Source: Pontibacter anaerobius (GTDB taxonomy: Bacteria > Bacteroidota > Bacteroidia > Cytophagales > Hymenobacteraceae). From it: a stretch of DNA of 64,000 nt. A program made the position numbers and the translations under genes. The stretch covers positions 62,001 through 126,000 of the forward strand of contig NZ_JAPFQO010000006.1 in assembly GCF_026241195.1 (NCBI RefSeq), in the 5' to 3' direction. Below, in pieces: positions 35,100 to 43,624 of the stretch. The notes below the pieces were generated by a model, which was given only the letters and a program-made list of their open reading frames with translations, was not told where the DNA came from and did no database searches. Position 1 is the first letter of the stretch. Every line of letters begins with the position of its first letter.

Positions 35100-35720
35100 T
35101 TAGATTGTGTTAAGGTGAGAGTAAGTATCGTGTAAAGCCTGTTTTTTGGTGCTCAGGCCATTTAATAGCATCTCCGAAAGGTTCTCAGCAATCTCAGCCG
35201 GAGTCATCTTTCCTTCTGGTTTGTACCAGGTATGGGTCCAGTTGAGTCCGGAAAGTATGGTCAGGGCAGCGAATTTCTCGTCGGGCACGGCAAACTCGCC
35301 ATTCTTCACGCCTGCCCGGATAATCTCCCGGAAGCGGGCCTCATACTTGTCGCGCAAAGCCAGGTACGTGCCAAGCAAGGGCTCGCTTAGGTGGCGCCAC
35401 TCGTGCAGAAAAACCGCTGAGGCTTCTTTGTTATGCGTCAATACCTGCACATGGGCTGCAATGGCGCGCTTTAGCCTGTCGGTGGCAGAGCCACCTGCTT
35501 CCTCGGCCGCATCGATGGCTTCAAAAAACTCCTGTGCCATTCTAAAGCATACCCGCTGCAGTATCTCCTCTTTAGACTTAATGTGCGAGTAAATACTGGC
35601 AGCCTCTATACCAAGCGCAGTGGCCAAGTCACGCATCGAAGTAGCCGAATATCCCTTGGTTTTAAAAAGGGCGGTGGCTGTTCGTTCGATTTGTTCTTTT
35701 CTGCTCAATATTGCTTCCAT
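35100..35720 (-). CDS. paaR: TetR-family regulator, likely PaaR
   Basis: 206-aa TetR repressor. The N-terminal helix-turn-helix is [39 protein letters not shown] (about 12-52, only the family pattern is cited); the rest is the helical ligand domain (TetR C-terminal). It is directly upstream of paaABCD and is flanked by a palindrome matching the Thermus PaaR operator. The ligand is probably phenylacetyl-CoA or a related acyl-CoA, which would relieve repression. The symbol is inferred from context and operator. Confidence 0.85.
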   Translation of the reverse strand: MEAILSRKEQIERTATALFKTKGYSATSMRDLATALGIEAASIYSHIKSKEEILQRVCFRMAQEFFEAIDAAEEAGGSATDRLKRAIAAHVQVLTHNKEASAVFLHEWRHLSEPLLGTYLALRDKYEARFREIIRAGVKNGEFAVPDEKFAALTILSGLNWTHTWYKPEGKMTPAEIAENLSEMLLNGLSTKKQALHDTYSHLNTI

Positions 35721-35744
35721 ACTTATTCAACAAATATAAGCAAC

Positions 35745-35758
35745 CTAACGTTCGTTAG
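35745..35758. promoter_or_regulatory. PaaR-type operator CTAACGTTCGTTAG
   Basis: A perfect inverted repeat CTAACG-TT-CGTTAG, 25 bases before the tetR start, in the 231-base gap shared with the divergent hydratase gene. It satisfies at every fixed position the operator CNAACGNNCGTTNG that I recall for Thermus thermophilus PaaR. Remaining gap sequence holds two TATACTT copies and no clear TAnnTTTG box. Confidence 0.75.
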
Positions 35759-35951
35759 CAAATTTATTTTATAAACGCTTATACTTTTAGAAGGTTGGCA
35801 GGAGACTTGCTGTGGCAAAACTTGTGGGGAGACCGCATAAATTTTTATACTTGCGAGGGAGGCGGGATTTATGCAGCGTTGCTTCCATACTTCCGTATAT
35901 TTGAATACAAGGCTTTACTTTGAGCTTTACTTATATATAAGACGAGAAATC

Positions 35952-36761
35952 ATGACCGAAATGACAAATACGGCCGAAAGGCTGACGATGGAATTTGTGC
36001 ACTACGAGGTAAAAGACCGGGTGGGATACATCACGCTGGCCCGGGCCGAAAAACGTAACGCCCTGAATTTTGAAGTGGTGACCGAGCTGAAGCGTGCCTT
36101 TGCTATTGCCGAGGATGATGATGCCTGCAAGGTGATCATACTTCGCGCCGAGGGAAAAGTGTTCTGTGCCGGAGCCGACCTGGAATACATCCAGCGCCTG
36201 CAGGAGAACGATTACCACGAGAACCTGCTCGACTCAACCCACCTGATGGAGCTCTTCCGGATGATCTATACTTTGAAGAAAGTGGTGATTGCCCAGGTAC
36301 ACGGCCACGCCATAGCGGGCGGCTGCGGACTGGCCGCCATCTGCGACTTTGGCTTCACGGTGCCGGAGGCTAAGTTTGGCTATACCGAGGTGAAAATCGG
36401 CTTTATACCTGCCATTGTAAAAGTATTCCTGCTACGCAAAATAGGGGAGGCGCGTGCCAAGCAATTGCTGCTCACCGGAGACCTCATTGGGGCGGAGGAA
36501 GCGGAGCGCTACGGGTTGGTGAACTACATTGTGCCTGCCGAGGAACTGGAGGAGCGCGTGTTCGCCTTCGCACAGAAACTGTGTGCCGAAAACTCGAAGC
36601 AAAGTATGGAGGTAACCAAGGAGATGATCGCCCGTGTGCAGGGCATGACCCTGGAGGAAGGCCTGCAATATGCGGCTGAGATGAACGCTGTGGCCCGAGG
36701 CAGTGAGGATTGCCAGCGCGGCATAGCGGCTTTCCTCAACAAAGAACGAATAAAGTGGTAA
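35952..36761 (+). CDS. Enoyl-CoA hydratase/isomerase family protein
   Basis: Crotonase-fold acyl-CoA hydratase, 269 aa from ATG 35952; an upstream ATG at 35871 would add an unlikely Cys/Phe-rich leader. Oxyanion-hole segments FCAGADLEYIQ (about 80) and HGHAIAGGCGLA (about 120-131) are present; the catalytic Glu region is FGYTEVKIGFIPA. It could act in paa beta-oxidation (PaaF/PaaG-like) or leucine breakdown (methylglutaconyl-CoA hydratase). Divergent position next to the paa regulator and a shared operator favour the former, without proof. Confidence 0.85.
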   Translation: MTEMTNTAERLTMEFVHYEVKDRVGYITLARAEKRNALNFEVVTELKRAFAIAEDDDACKVIILRAEGKVFCAGADLEYIQRLQENDYHENLLDSTHLMELFRMIYTLKKVVIAQVHGHAIAGGCGLAAICDFGFTVPEAKFGYTEVKIGFIPAIVKVFLLRKIGEARAKQLLLTGDLIGAEEAERYGLVNYIVPAEELEERVFAFAQKLCAENSKQSMEVTKEMIARVQGMTLEEGLQYAAEMNAVARGSEDCQRGIAAFLNKERIKW

Positions 36762-36811
36762 ATACCTGTTTAATATTTTAAACTATTCCTTAAACTTGCT
36801 GTTTTGTGGGT

Positions 36812-37303
36812 ATGCTGACAGGCATCGGAATCATACTCTTGACTTTTGTGGTGATGGAAGGCGTAGCGTGGCTCATGCACAAGTATGTGCTGCACGGCTT
36901 CCTTTGGTTTCTGCATAAGTCGCACCACACGCACCATAAGCACGCCTTTGAGCTGAATGACCTGTTTTTTGCCTATTATGGCCTGCTGGCAATGTTGTTT
37001 TTCATCCTTGGCAGCGAGCCCTTAGACTACAGGTTCTGGATTGGCGCCGGTATCACTTTATATGGCATTGCCTACTTTGTGATACATGATGTGTTCATCC
37101 ACAGACGGTTAAAGTTATTTGGGAAAACGTCTAATGTTTACCTGAAAGCCTTGAACATGGCGCACAAGGTGCACCACAAGGTGCATGGGAAGTATGGCTC
37201 TGAGTCGTTTGGGATGCTGTGGGTATCACCCCGGTATTTCAGGTCAGCCTATCAAATTTTGAAGAAACAGGAACAGGAGAAACGTGGCTCAGTACACCAT
37301 TAA
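36812..37303 (+). CDS. crtZ: Beta-carotene 3-hydroxylase (CrtZ type)
   Basis: Membrane di-iron enzyme that hydroxylates carotenoid beta-rings to zeaxanthin-type products. The 163-aa protein from ATG 36812 (GTG 36806 is also in frame) has the full set of histidine boxes: HKYVLH, HKSHHTHHKH, HDVFIHRR and HKVHHKVHG, with four hydrophobic segments between them. It begins the carotenoid cluster and its last 20 bases overlap the start of the next gene. Confidence 0.93.
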   Translation: MLTGIGIILLTFVVMEGVAWLMHKYVLHGFLWFLHKSHHTHHKHAFELNDLFFAYYGLLAMLFFILGSEPLDYRFWIGAGITLYGIAYFVIHDVFIHRRLKLFGKTSNVYLKALNMAHKVHHKVHGKYGSESFGMLWVSPRYFRSAYQILKKQEQEKRGSVHH

Positions 37304-38159
37304 AGAACTCGAACATTTGTCAGGCATCAAGGCGCACACCATCAGGATATGGGAGCAGCGCTACGGCATCCTGAACCCCAGGCGCACCGAGACCAACATC
37401 CGTTACTACGACGATGCAGACTTGAAGGAGCTACTCAACATCTCGCTGCTGAACGAGAGCGGCTATAAGATCTCCAAAATAGCACAGATGGAGCGGGGGC
37501 AGCTACTGGAAACGGTGCAGCAACTCTGTGAGCGGCCCTGTGCCTGCTCGCACCATGTAAGTGCACTTGTAACGGCGATGGTGGACATGGACGAGTTTAA
37601 GTTTGACCGTGCCCTCTCTACAGCCACCCTGCAGATGGGTTTCCAGGAAACCATGCAGGAGGTGGTTTACCCTTTTCTCAACAAGATCGGCGTGCTTTGG
37701 CAGACGGGCAACATCACCCCGGCACACGAGCATTTCGTGAGCAACCTTATCCGGCAGAAACTTTTGGTCGCTATAGATGGGCAAACAGCGCGCTGGAAAG
37801 AGGATGACCCTGTATACATTTTATATCTGCCTGAAGGAGAGCTGCATGAGCTGGCGCTGCTGTACATGCATTACATTCTGCGCTCCTATAATAAGCGCGT
37901 GGTATACATGGGGCAGCACCTGCCTTTCAAAGACCTGGAGTTGACCTATGAGCAGTTTAAGGCGCAGTACCTGTGCACGGTTCTCACATCCACGCCGGAG
38001 CGGGAGCAGGTGCAGGGGTACCTCAACAAGCTTGCGGAGCGGTTCTCAGGTTGCACTATCTATGTATATGGCTATCAGGTGCAGCAAGAGGGGCTGGTTT
38101 TTCCGCAAAACGTGCAGCGCTTCAGCTGTATGAGAGAGCTTATTGCCACTATGCAATAA
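37284..38159 (+). CDS. CarH-like MerR regulator with B12-binding domain
   Basis: Probable light-responsive repressor of carotenoid genes, 291 aa from GTG 37284. MerR helix-turn-helix (about 4-73: YTIKELEHLSGIKAHTIRIW), helical cap domain with the W-x9-EH motif (Trp139, Glu149-His150) that marks adenosylcobalamin photoreceptors, then a Rossmann B12-binding domain with ELHELA (His188 expected as lower cobalt ligand; the usual final Gly is Ala). The residue after Trp139 is Gln, where Thermus CarH has His132. It overlaps crtZ by 20 bases and is followed by a terminator and the sigma-factor gene. Confidence 0.9.
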   Translation: MAQYTIKELEHLSGIKAHTIRIWEQRYGILNPRRTETNIRYYDDADLKELLNISLLNESGYKISKIAQMERGQLLETVQQLCERPCACSHHVSALVTAMVDMDEFKFDRALSTATLQMGFQETMQEVVYPFLNKIGVLWQTGNITPAHEHFVSNLIRQKLLVAIDGQTARWKEDDPVYILYLPEGELHELALLYMHYILRSYNKRVVYMGQHLPFKDLELTYEQFKAQYLCTVLTSTPEREQVQGYLNKLAERFSGCTIYVYGYQVQQEGLVFPQNVQRFSCMRELIATMQ

Positions 38160-38182
38160 TTTTTTGTGCAATCCGCAATCCG

Positions 38183-38226
38183 GGCCGCTGCCTCTTTCGT
38201 TTATAAGGGGCAGCGGCCTTTCTGTT
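38183..38226 (+). terminator. Terminator after the CarH-like gene
   Basis: Stem GGCCGCTGCC/GGCAGCGGCC with a 16-base loop and a following TTTCTGTTT. It separates crtZ-carH from the sigma factor and crt enzyme genes. Confidence 0.85.
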
Positions 38227-38247
38227 TAATGTCGTTCACCTAAAAAA

Positions 38248-38322
38248 TATGTACATACACAGGTTATATTGGTGTGTTTGTCGAATTTGTTTAATGTAAA
38301 GCAAAATTAAATTACACAAACA
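38248..38322. promoter_or_regulatory. Candidate operators upstream of the ECF sigma gene
   Basis: Two symmetrical elements in the 225-base gap: a perfect 10-base palindrome TATGTACATA (38248-38257) and an inverted repeat TGTTTGT (38275-38281)/ACAAACA (38316-38322). Their position just upstream of the sigma-factor promoter suggests regulator binding, perhaps by the adjacent CarH-like protein; this is inference. Confidence 0.4.
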
Positions 38323-38345
38323 TATTTTTATTCCTGACTGTGTCG

Positions 38346-38353
38346 TATATTTG
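38346..38353 (+). promoter_or_regulatory. -7 promoter element of the ECF sigma gene (TATATTTG)
   Basis: Exact TAnnTTTG match 32 bases before the sigma-factor ATG. No clear -33 TTG, consistent with an activated or weak housekeeping promoter. Confidence 0.6.
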
Positions 38354-38384
38354 TTTATGGTTAAACCATAAAACATTAAACAAG

Positions 38385-38900
38385 ATGACTGCTCTGGAAT
38401 TCAATACCCTCGTACAGAATGTAGCGCAAACGCTACGGCCGGCGGCCATGAACCTGACCCGTGACTTGGATGATGCCAAAGATCTGGTGCAGGAAACTAT
38501 GCTAAAGGCCCTGACGAACCGTGATAAATTTAAAGCCGGCACAAACCTAAAGGCCTGGCTTTATACCATTATGCGCAACACCTTTATTAATAACTACAAT
38601 AAGGTGACCCGCCGCAGCAGCAATATCGACAGTTCGGAATACCTGCAATACCTCAATACCGACGAAAGCTACGTGACGCAGAACAAAGGCACGGCAACTT
38701 TCGTCATGAACGATATCAATAAAGCCATCGAGAACCTGAGTGAGGAGCATCGCACGCCATTTATGATGTATTATGTAGGTTATAAGTACCTCGAGATAGC
38801 TGAAAAACTACAGATACCGATCGGCACCGTGAAGAACCGCATCCACATTGCGCGCAAGGAGCTGAAGCAGGTGCTGAAAGTATACAAGCAGGACGCTTAA
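38385..38900 (+). CDS. ECF-type RNA polymerase sigma factor
   Basis: 171-aa group 4 sigma factor from ATG 38385. Region 2 is visible as RDLDDAKDLVQETMLKAL and FKAGTNLKAWLYTIMRNTFINNYNK; region 4 as YLEIAEKLQIPIGTVKNRIHIARKEL. No anti-sigma gene lies next to it. It starts the run sigma-crtI-crtB-orf-cyclase-ispH-crtW on the same strand, with an 18-base gap to crtI, so it may be both co-transcribed with and needed for pigment genes, as light-induced sigma factors are in other carotenoid clusters. Confidence 0.9.
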   Translation: MTALEFNTLVQNVAQTLRPAAMNLTRDLDDAKDLVQETMLKALTNRDKFKAGTNLKAWLYTIMRNTFINNYNKVTRRSSNIDSSEYLQYLNTDESYVTQNKGTATFVMNDINKAIENLSEEHRTPFMMYYVGYKYLEIAEKLQIPIGTVKNRIHIARKELKQVLKVYKQDA

Positions 38901-38918
38901 AAAACACCCTTATAAAGT

Positions 38919-40415
38919 ATGGCTGCAAAACGTGTGATAGTTATCGGTTCCGGATTCTCGGGGCTCTCTGCGGCCACCTGCCTGGCTGACAAAGGCTATG
39001 AGGTTATGGTGCTGGAGAAGAACAGCAGCCCCGGAGGCCGCGCCCGCAGCTTCACAGCCGATGGCTTCACGTTTGACATGGGCCCCAGTTGGTACTGGAT
39101 GCCTGATGTGTTCGAGTCATACTTTAACAGGTTCGGAAAATCAACAGCCGACTATTATGATCTCCTTCGCCTGGACCCATCCTATACGGTGGTGTTCGGC
39201 GAGGATGACTTTATGGATGTGCCCGCCCGGATGCCTGAGCTTCGCGCGCTCTTCGAGCGTATGGAGAAGGGCAGTGCCGCTCAACTGGACCGCTTCTTGG
39301 AGCAGGCTGCCTATAAGTATGAGGTAGGCATCAACCAGCTTGTTTACAAGCCCAGCCGTTCCCTGGCAGAGTTTATGAGCCCCCGGCTGCTGCTGGATGT
39401 TCTGCGGATGGATGTGTTTCAGTCGTTCCACAAGCATGTCCGCCGTTTCTTCCGGCACGAGAAGATCATCAAGCTGATGGAGTTCCCGATCCTTTTCCTG
39501 GGGGCGCTGCCCCGCAACACCCCCGCACTTTATAGTTTGATGAATTATGCCGATATCAGCCTGGGCACCTGGTACCCGGTGGGAGGCATGTACAAGATTG
39601 TGGAGGGGATGGTGCGGCTGGCCGAGGAGAAAGGTGTAAAGTTTCTGTATAACCAGAATGTGCAGCGGCTGCAGGTGCAGGAGGGAAGCGTATCGCATGT
39701 GCAGACGGAGACAGGCACGTTTGAGGCGGAGGTTGTAGTGGCCAGTGCTGATTACCACCACGTGGAGAAGGAGCTCCTGCCAAAGGCCAGCCAAAGCTAC
39801 ACTGACAGCTATTGGGACACCCGCGTGATGGCCCCATCCTCGCTGCTGTTTTACCTCGGCCTAGACAAGCGCCTGAAAAACCTGCGGCACCACAACCTGT
39901 TTTTCGATGAGGACTTCGGGCCGCACGCGCAGGAGATCTATACTCACCCCCAATGGCCTAAAAAACCGCTGTTCTACGTTTCGGCACCATCGGTAACCGA
40001 CCCGGGCGTAGCGCCGGAGGGCTGTGAGAACCTGTTTATACTTATACCGGTGGCCCCGGGCCTGCAGGACACGGAGGAACTGCGCGAGAAATACTTTAAC
40101 CTGGTGATGGACCGCCTGGAGCGCCTGACGAAGCAGGATATCCGGAGCCACATCATCTACAAGCGCAGCTACGCGCACAAAGATTTTATACAGGACTATA
40201 ATGCTTTTAAAGGCAATGCCTACGGTTTGGCCAATACGCTTTTGCAGACAGCCATCCTGAAACCAAGTCTGAAGAGCAGGAAAGTCAGGAACCTATACTA
40301 TACCGGGCAGCTTACCGTGCCCGGGCCAGGCGTACCGCCTTCGCTTATTTCGGGGCAGGTGGTAGCGAAGGAGATCGAGAGGGAGTATGCACCGCCAGTG
40401 GCTGTAAACGTATAA
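38919..40415 (+). CDS. crtI: Phytoene desaturase
   Basis: FAD enzyme that introduces double bonds in phytoene to give lycopene. 498 aa with the dinucleotide-binding start VIVIGSGFSGLSAATCLAD and MVLEKNSSPGGRARSF, the CrtI-family TFDMGPSWYWMPDVFE segment and a C-terminal GQLTVPGPGVPPSLISGQVVA motif. The neighbouring crtB, cyclase, crtZ and crtW genes make phytoene-to-lycopene desaturation the most likely activity. Confidence 0.94.
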   Translation: MAAKRVIVIGSGFSGLSAATCLADKGYEVMVLEKNSSPGGRARSFTADGFTFDMGPSWYWMPDVFESYFNRFGKSTADYYDLLRLDPSYTVVFGEDDFMDVPARMPELRALFERMEKGSAAQLDRFLEQAAYKYEVGINQLVYKPSRSLAEFMSPRLLLDVLRMDVFQSFHKHVRRFFRHEKIIKLMEFPILFLGALPRNTPALYSLMNYADISLGTWYPVGGMYKIVEGMVRLAEEKGVKFLYNQNVQRLQVQEGSVSHVQTETGTFEAEVVVASADYHHVEKELLPKASQSYTDSYWDTRVMAPSSLLFYLGLDKRLKNLRHHNLFFDEDFGPHAQEIYTHPQWPKKPLFYVSAPSVTDPGVAPEGCENLFILIPVAPGLQDTEELREKYFNLVMDRLERLTKQDIRSHIIYKRSYAHKDFIQDYNAFKGNAYGLANTLLQTAILKPSLKSRKVRNLYYTGQLTVPGPGVPPSLISGQVVAKEIEREYAPPVAVNV

Positions 40416-40430
40416 TAAACCAAAACCCGA

Positions 40431-41273
40431 ATGCGTATGGAGCAGCTTTTCAACGATACCTGCATGCAGTGCAGCAAAGTCATTACCCAGGCGTACAGCA
40501 CCTCTTTCACGCTTGGCATCAAAACCCTGGACAAGAAGTTGCACATGCCCATTTATGCCATCTATGGCTTTGTGCGCTGCGCCGACGAGATCGTGGATAC
40601 CTTTCATGACCATGATAAACGCAAGCTGCTCGCCAGGTTCGAGAAGCATACGTATCAGGCTATCGACCAGAAGCTGAGCCTAAACCCGGTGCTAAACGCC
40701 TTTCAGTGTGTGGTGAATAAGTATGGCATCGACAAAAAATATATTGATGCCTTCCTGAAAAGTATGGCAATGGACCTGGACGACCATGTGTACGACCGCT
40801 CGCTGTACGATGAGTACATCTATGGCTCTGCGGAGGTGGTGGGGCTGATGTGCCTGAAAGTGTTCTGTGAGGGGGATGAGGAGATGTTTAAGCGGCTGGA
40901 GAAGCCGGCGCGCAGCCTGGGAGCGGCTTTCCAGAAAGTAAACTTCCTGCGCGACATGAAAAGCGACTACAAGGAGCGGGGCAGGGTATACTTCCCGAAG
41001 GTGGAGTACCGCAAGTTCAGCAACGAATGCAAGGCGGAGATAGAGCAAGACATCCTGAAGGATTTCAATTATGCCTATGCAGGCATAATGGCCTTACCGC
41101 GCTCGGCACGCATGGGCGTGTACCTGGCCTACGTGTATTACCGCAAGCTTTTCCGCAAGATACAGGCCCTGCCCGCAAAACACATACTTAAGGAGCGCGT
41201 AAGAGTACCTGATAACACTAAGCTGGCTTTACTGCTTAGTTCCTACGTCAAGTACAGATTTAATGCGATTTAA
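40431..41273 (+). CDS. crtB: Phytoene synthase
   Basis: Condenses two geranylgeranyl diphosphates to phytoene. The 280-aa trans-isoprenyl synthase has both Asp-rich motifs, DEIVD (about 46-50) and FLRDMKSDYKERGR (about 172-185), plus YCYAIYGFVR-like start YAIYGFVRCADE. A second in-frame ATG lies two codons in. It starts 15 bases after crtI and its stop codon is directly followed by the ATG of the next gene. Confidence 0.94.
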   Translation: MRMEQLFNDTCMQCSKVITQAYSTSFTLGIKTLDKKLHMPIYAIYGFVRCADEIVDTFHDHDKRKLLARFEKHTYQAIDQKLSLNPVLNAFQCVVNKYGIDKKYIDAFLKSMAMDLDDHVYDRSLYDEYIYGSAEVVGLMCLKVFCEGDEEMFKRLEKPARSLGAAFQKVNFLRDMKSDYKERGRVYFPKVEYRKFSNECKAEIEQDILKDFNYAYAGIMALPRSARMGVYLAYVYYRKLFRKIQALPAKHILKERVRVPDNTKLALLLSSYVKYRFNAI

Positions 41274-41807
41274 ATGCTTAAGAGATTACCATTTATACTT
41301 TTACTTTTTGTAATACAAGTAGCCCTGGCCGATAACAAGGCTGTATACGCCGTGTCTGAGCTAAGGGCAGAATACCTGGAGGCGAGCAAAGACAAAGATG
41401 CTGCCGAACGCTTCAACAAGAAAATGGGCAAGTATGAGGAGAAGGACCCCGTGGTGCTGGCTTACAAAGCCGCCTCTGAGGCGGTGATGGCCAAATACGT
41501 CTGGAACCCTTACAGCAAGTTGAAGCAGATCAGGACAGCAGCCGCCATTTTTGAGGAAGCCGTGAAGCTGGATAAGGACAACCCGGAGATCCGCTTTCTG
41601 AGGTTTACCGTGGAGCATTACGTGCCCCGCTACCTAAACCTGAGCACAAACCTGGAGAGCGACAAGAAGGTGATGATCAGCAGCCTGAAGTCCCACCCGG
41701 ACTCAGGCGTATCGACGGAGTTTGCCCGCACCATGCGCGATTTCCTGCTGACTAAAGACCACTGCACGGAGGCTGAGAAGAAGGAGCTACGGCGCATCAG
41801 CATCTAA
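41274..41807 (+). CDS. Unknown exported protein inside the carotenoid cluster
   Basis: 177-aa protein with a clear signal peptide (MLKRLPFILLLFVIQVALA). The rest is helical and charged with a TPR-like arrangement (AAIFEEAVKLDKDNPEIRFLRF, cited as pattern) and a Cys near the C-terminus. I do not recognise the family. Its ATG immediately follows the crtB stop with no spacer, so translation is coupled to phytoene synthase. A link to carotenoid placement in the envelope is conceivable but unsupported by any motif. Confidence 0.78.
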   Translation: MLKRLPFILLLFVIQVALADNKAVYAVSELRAEYLEASKDKDAAERFNKKMGKYEEKDPVVLAYKAASEAVMAKYVWNPYSKLKQIRTAAAIFEEAVKLDKDNPEIRFLRFTVEHYVPRYLNLSTNLESDKKVMISSLKSHPDSGVSTEFARTMRDFLLTKDHCTEAEKKELRRISI

Positions 41808-41923
41808 CCCTGAAAGTATAAGGCGGTAGGAGTGATGCGTAGTGTCGATTGGGCAGGGCTTTTAGCATTATTCATAATCAGTTTTCATATTTACTGTTGA
41901 TTCCGCTTTATACATTAAATTGA

Positions 41924-42622
41924 ATGTACCTCTACCTGTACCTGAACATTTTCACCATCCTGTTCCCGCTCCTCCTGTCTTTCGACCGTAAGGTGGCCTT
42001 CTATAGAAATTGGGGTGCTTTGTTCCCGGCCATACTGGCAAACGGCGCATTGTTTATCGTATGGGATGCCCTTTTCACTAAAGCAGGTATCTGGGGCTTT
42101 AACAAGGAGTACCTCACGGGGGTTTACCTGTTCAACCTGCCGCTGGAGGAGGTGCTGTTCTTTATCACGGTGCCCTATGCCTGCGTTTTTATCTACGATG
42201 TGCTGAATGCCTACATCACAAAGGACCTGCTGCAGCCTTACACCAAGGTAATAGCCGTGCTGCTGATGCTGGTGCTGCCCCTGATCGCTGTCTTTAACAT
42301 GGGGCGGGTTTATACTTCCATCACTTTCATGCTGTTAACGCTGATGCACCTGGTGCATCTCAGGTATTTTGGCACCCGCTATTTGGGGCGCTTTTACCTG
42401 GCTTACCTCGTGCACCTGGTGCCGTTCCTGCTTGTAAACGGCGTACTCACGTATCTGCCCATCGTGTGGTACAATAACGACTATAACCTGGGCCTCCGGA
42501 TCGTTTCCATACCTGTGGAGGACACTTTATACTCTATGCTGATGCTTTTGCTAACTATTTCTGTGTATGAGGGACTTAGGCAGCGGAAAAGCGTTAAACA
42601 ATATGACCCTGTAGCTGTATAG
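41924..42622 (+). CDS. crtY: Lycopene beta-cyclase of the CrtYcd type
   Basis: Integral-membrane cyclase that closes the beta-rings of lycopene. The 232-aa protein has about seven hydrophobic segments and two internal repeats of the lycopene cyclase domain, each with a Pro-x-Glu-Glu/Asp motif: NLPLEEVLFF (about 68-77) and SIPVEDTLYS (about 191-200). This corresponds to the heterodimeric CrtYc/CrtYd of actinobacteria fused in one chain. The 116-base gap before it contains an AAGTATA copy and no evident promoter. Confidence 0.9.
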   Translation: MYLYLYLNIFTILFPLLLSFDRKVAFYRNWGALFPAILANGALFIVWDALFTKAGIWGFNKEYLTGVYLFNLPLEEVLFFITVPYACVFIYDVLNAYITKDLLQPYTKVIAVLLMLVLPLIAVFNMGRVYTSITFMLLTLMHLVHLRYFGTRYLGRFYLAYLVHLVPFLLVNGVLTYLPIVWYNNDYNLGLRIVSIPVEDTLYSMLMLLLTISVYEGLRQRKSVKQYDPVAV

Positions 42623-42629
42623 AATATGT

Positions 42630-43481
42630 ATGAGCACCCTGCACGTAACCATAGACGATAACTCCGGCTTTTGCTTCGGAGTGGTGTATGCTATCCAGAT
42701 GGCCGAGGATATTCTGGATGAGCAGGGGTATCTTTATTGCCTCGGAGATATCGTGCACAACGATGTGGAGGTGGAGCGCCTGCAGCAGCGGGGCCTGCGC
42801 ATCATCAACCATGAGCAGCTGCGGCAGCTGCACAACGAGACGGTGCTTATCCGTGCCCACGGGGAGCCACCGGAAACGTACCAGACCGCCCTGCAGAATA
42901 ACCTGACCCTGGTGGATGCCTCCTGCCCGGTGGTGCTGAAACTGCAGAACCGCATCAAAACATCCTACGACAAAAGCGACAAGATCTATATTTACGGCAA
43001 GCACGGCCACGCCGAGGTGATGGGCCTGCTCGGCCAGACAAGTAACCAGGCAGTAGTGTTCGAAAGTATGGAGGAACTGCTGCAGCACGAGTTGCCACCC
43101 AAAATAACCCTTTATAGCCAGACCACTAAGAGCACGAACAGCTTCTATAGTATAAAAAACAGGCTGGAGGAGCAGGGCTACGAAGTGGATGCCAACGATA
43201 CCATTTGCCGCCAGGTCTCGAACCGTGACAAAGAGCTGCGCAAGTTTGCTTCTAGATTCGATAAAGTGATCTTCGTTTCAGGTACCAAGTCGAGCAATGG
43301 CAAGGTGCTCTACCAGGTCTGCAAGGATACAAACCCGGAGACATACTTTGTCTCGAAGGTGGAGCAGTTGCAACAGGAGTGGTTTTCTGCCGACCAGACG
43401 GTGGGAATTTGCGGGGCCACCTCAACCCCCATGTGGCTCATGGAAGAGGTGCGCGATGAGCTGCTGAAGTATAAATTTTAG
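42630..43481 (+). CDS. ispH: 4-hydroxy-3-methylbut-2-enyl diphosphate reductase
   Basis: Last enzyme of the MEP pathway, making IPP and DMAPP. The 283-aa [4Fe-4S] protein has the three cluster cysteines Cys15 (GFCFGV), Cys99 (DASCPVV) and Cys261 (GICGATSTP), with IRAHGEPPE and SQTTKSTN. It begins 7 bases after the cyclase gene. Placement of an isoprenoid precursor gene in the pigment cluster suggests that supply is raised together with carotenoid synthesis. Confidence 0.95.
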   Translation: MSTLHVTIDDNSGFCFGVVYAIQMAEDILDEQGYLYCLGDIVHNDVEVERLQQRGLRIINHEQLRQLHNETVLIRAHGEPPETYQTALQNNLTLVDASCPVVLKLQNRIKTSYDKSDKIYIYGKHGHAEVMGLLGQTSNQAVVFESMEELLQHELPPKITLYSQTTKSTNSFYSIKNRLEEQGYEVDANDTICRQVSNRDKELRKFASRFDKVIFVSGTKSSNGKVLYQVCKDTNPETYFVSKVEQLQQEWFSADQTVGICGATSTPMWLMEEVRDELLKYKF

Positions 43482-43624
43482 AGGCGTAGCACGTTTTCCG
43501 CAACAAGTATAACGGCTGTTTTTACCTAAGACTTAGAAGTAAAGAAGAGGAGTGCGTTTCTGCAGGGCAATAACCTCAGAAATAATCGTGCTACCTAGTG
43601 CGATCTTATGATAGAACAAAAAGA

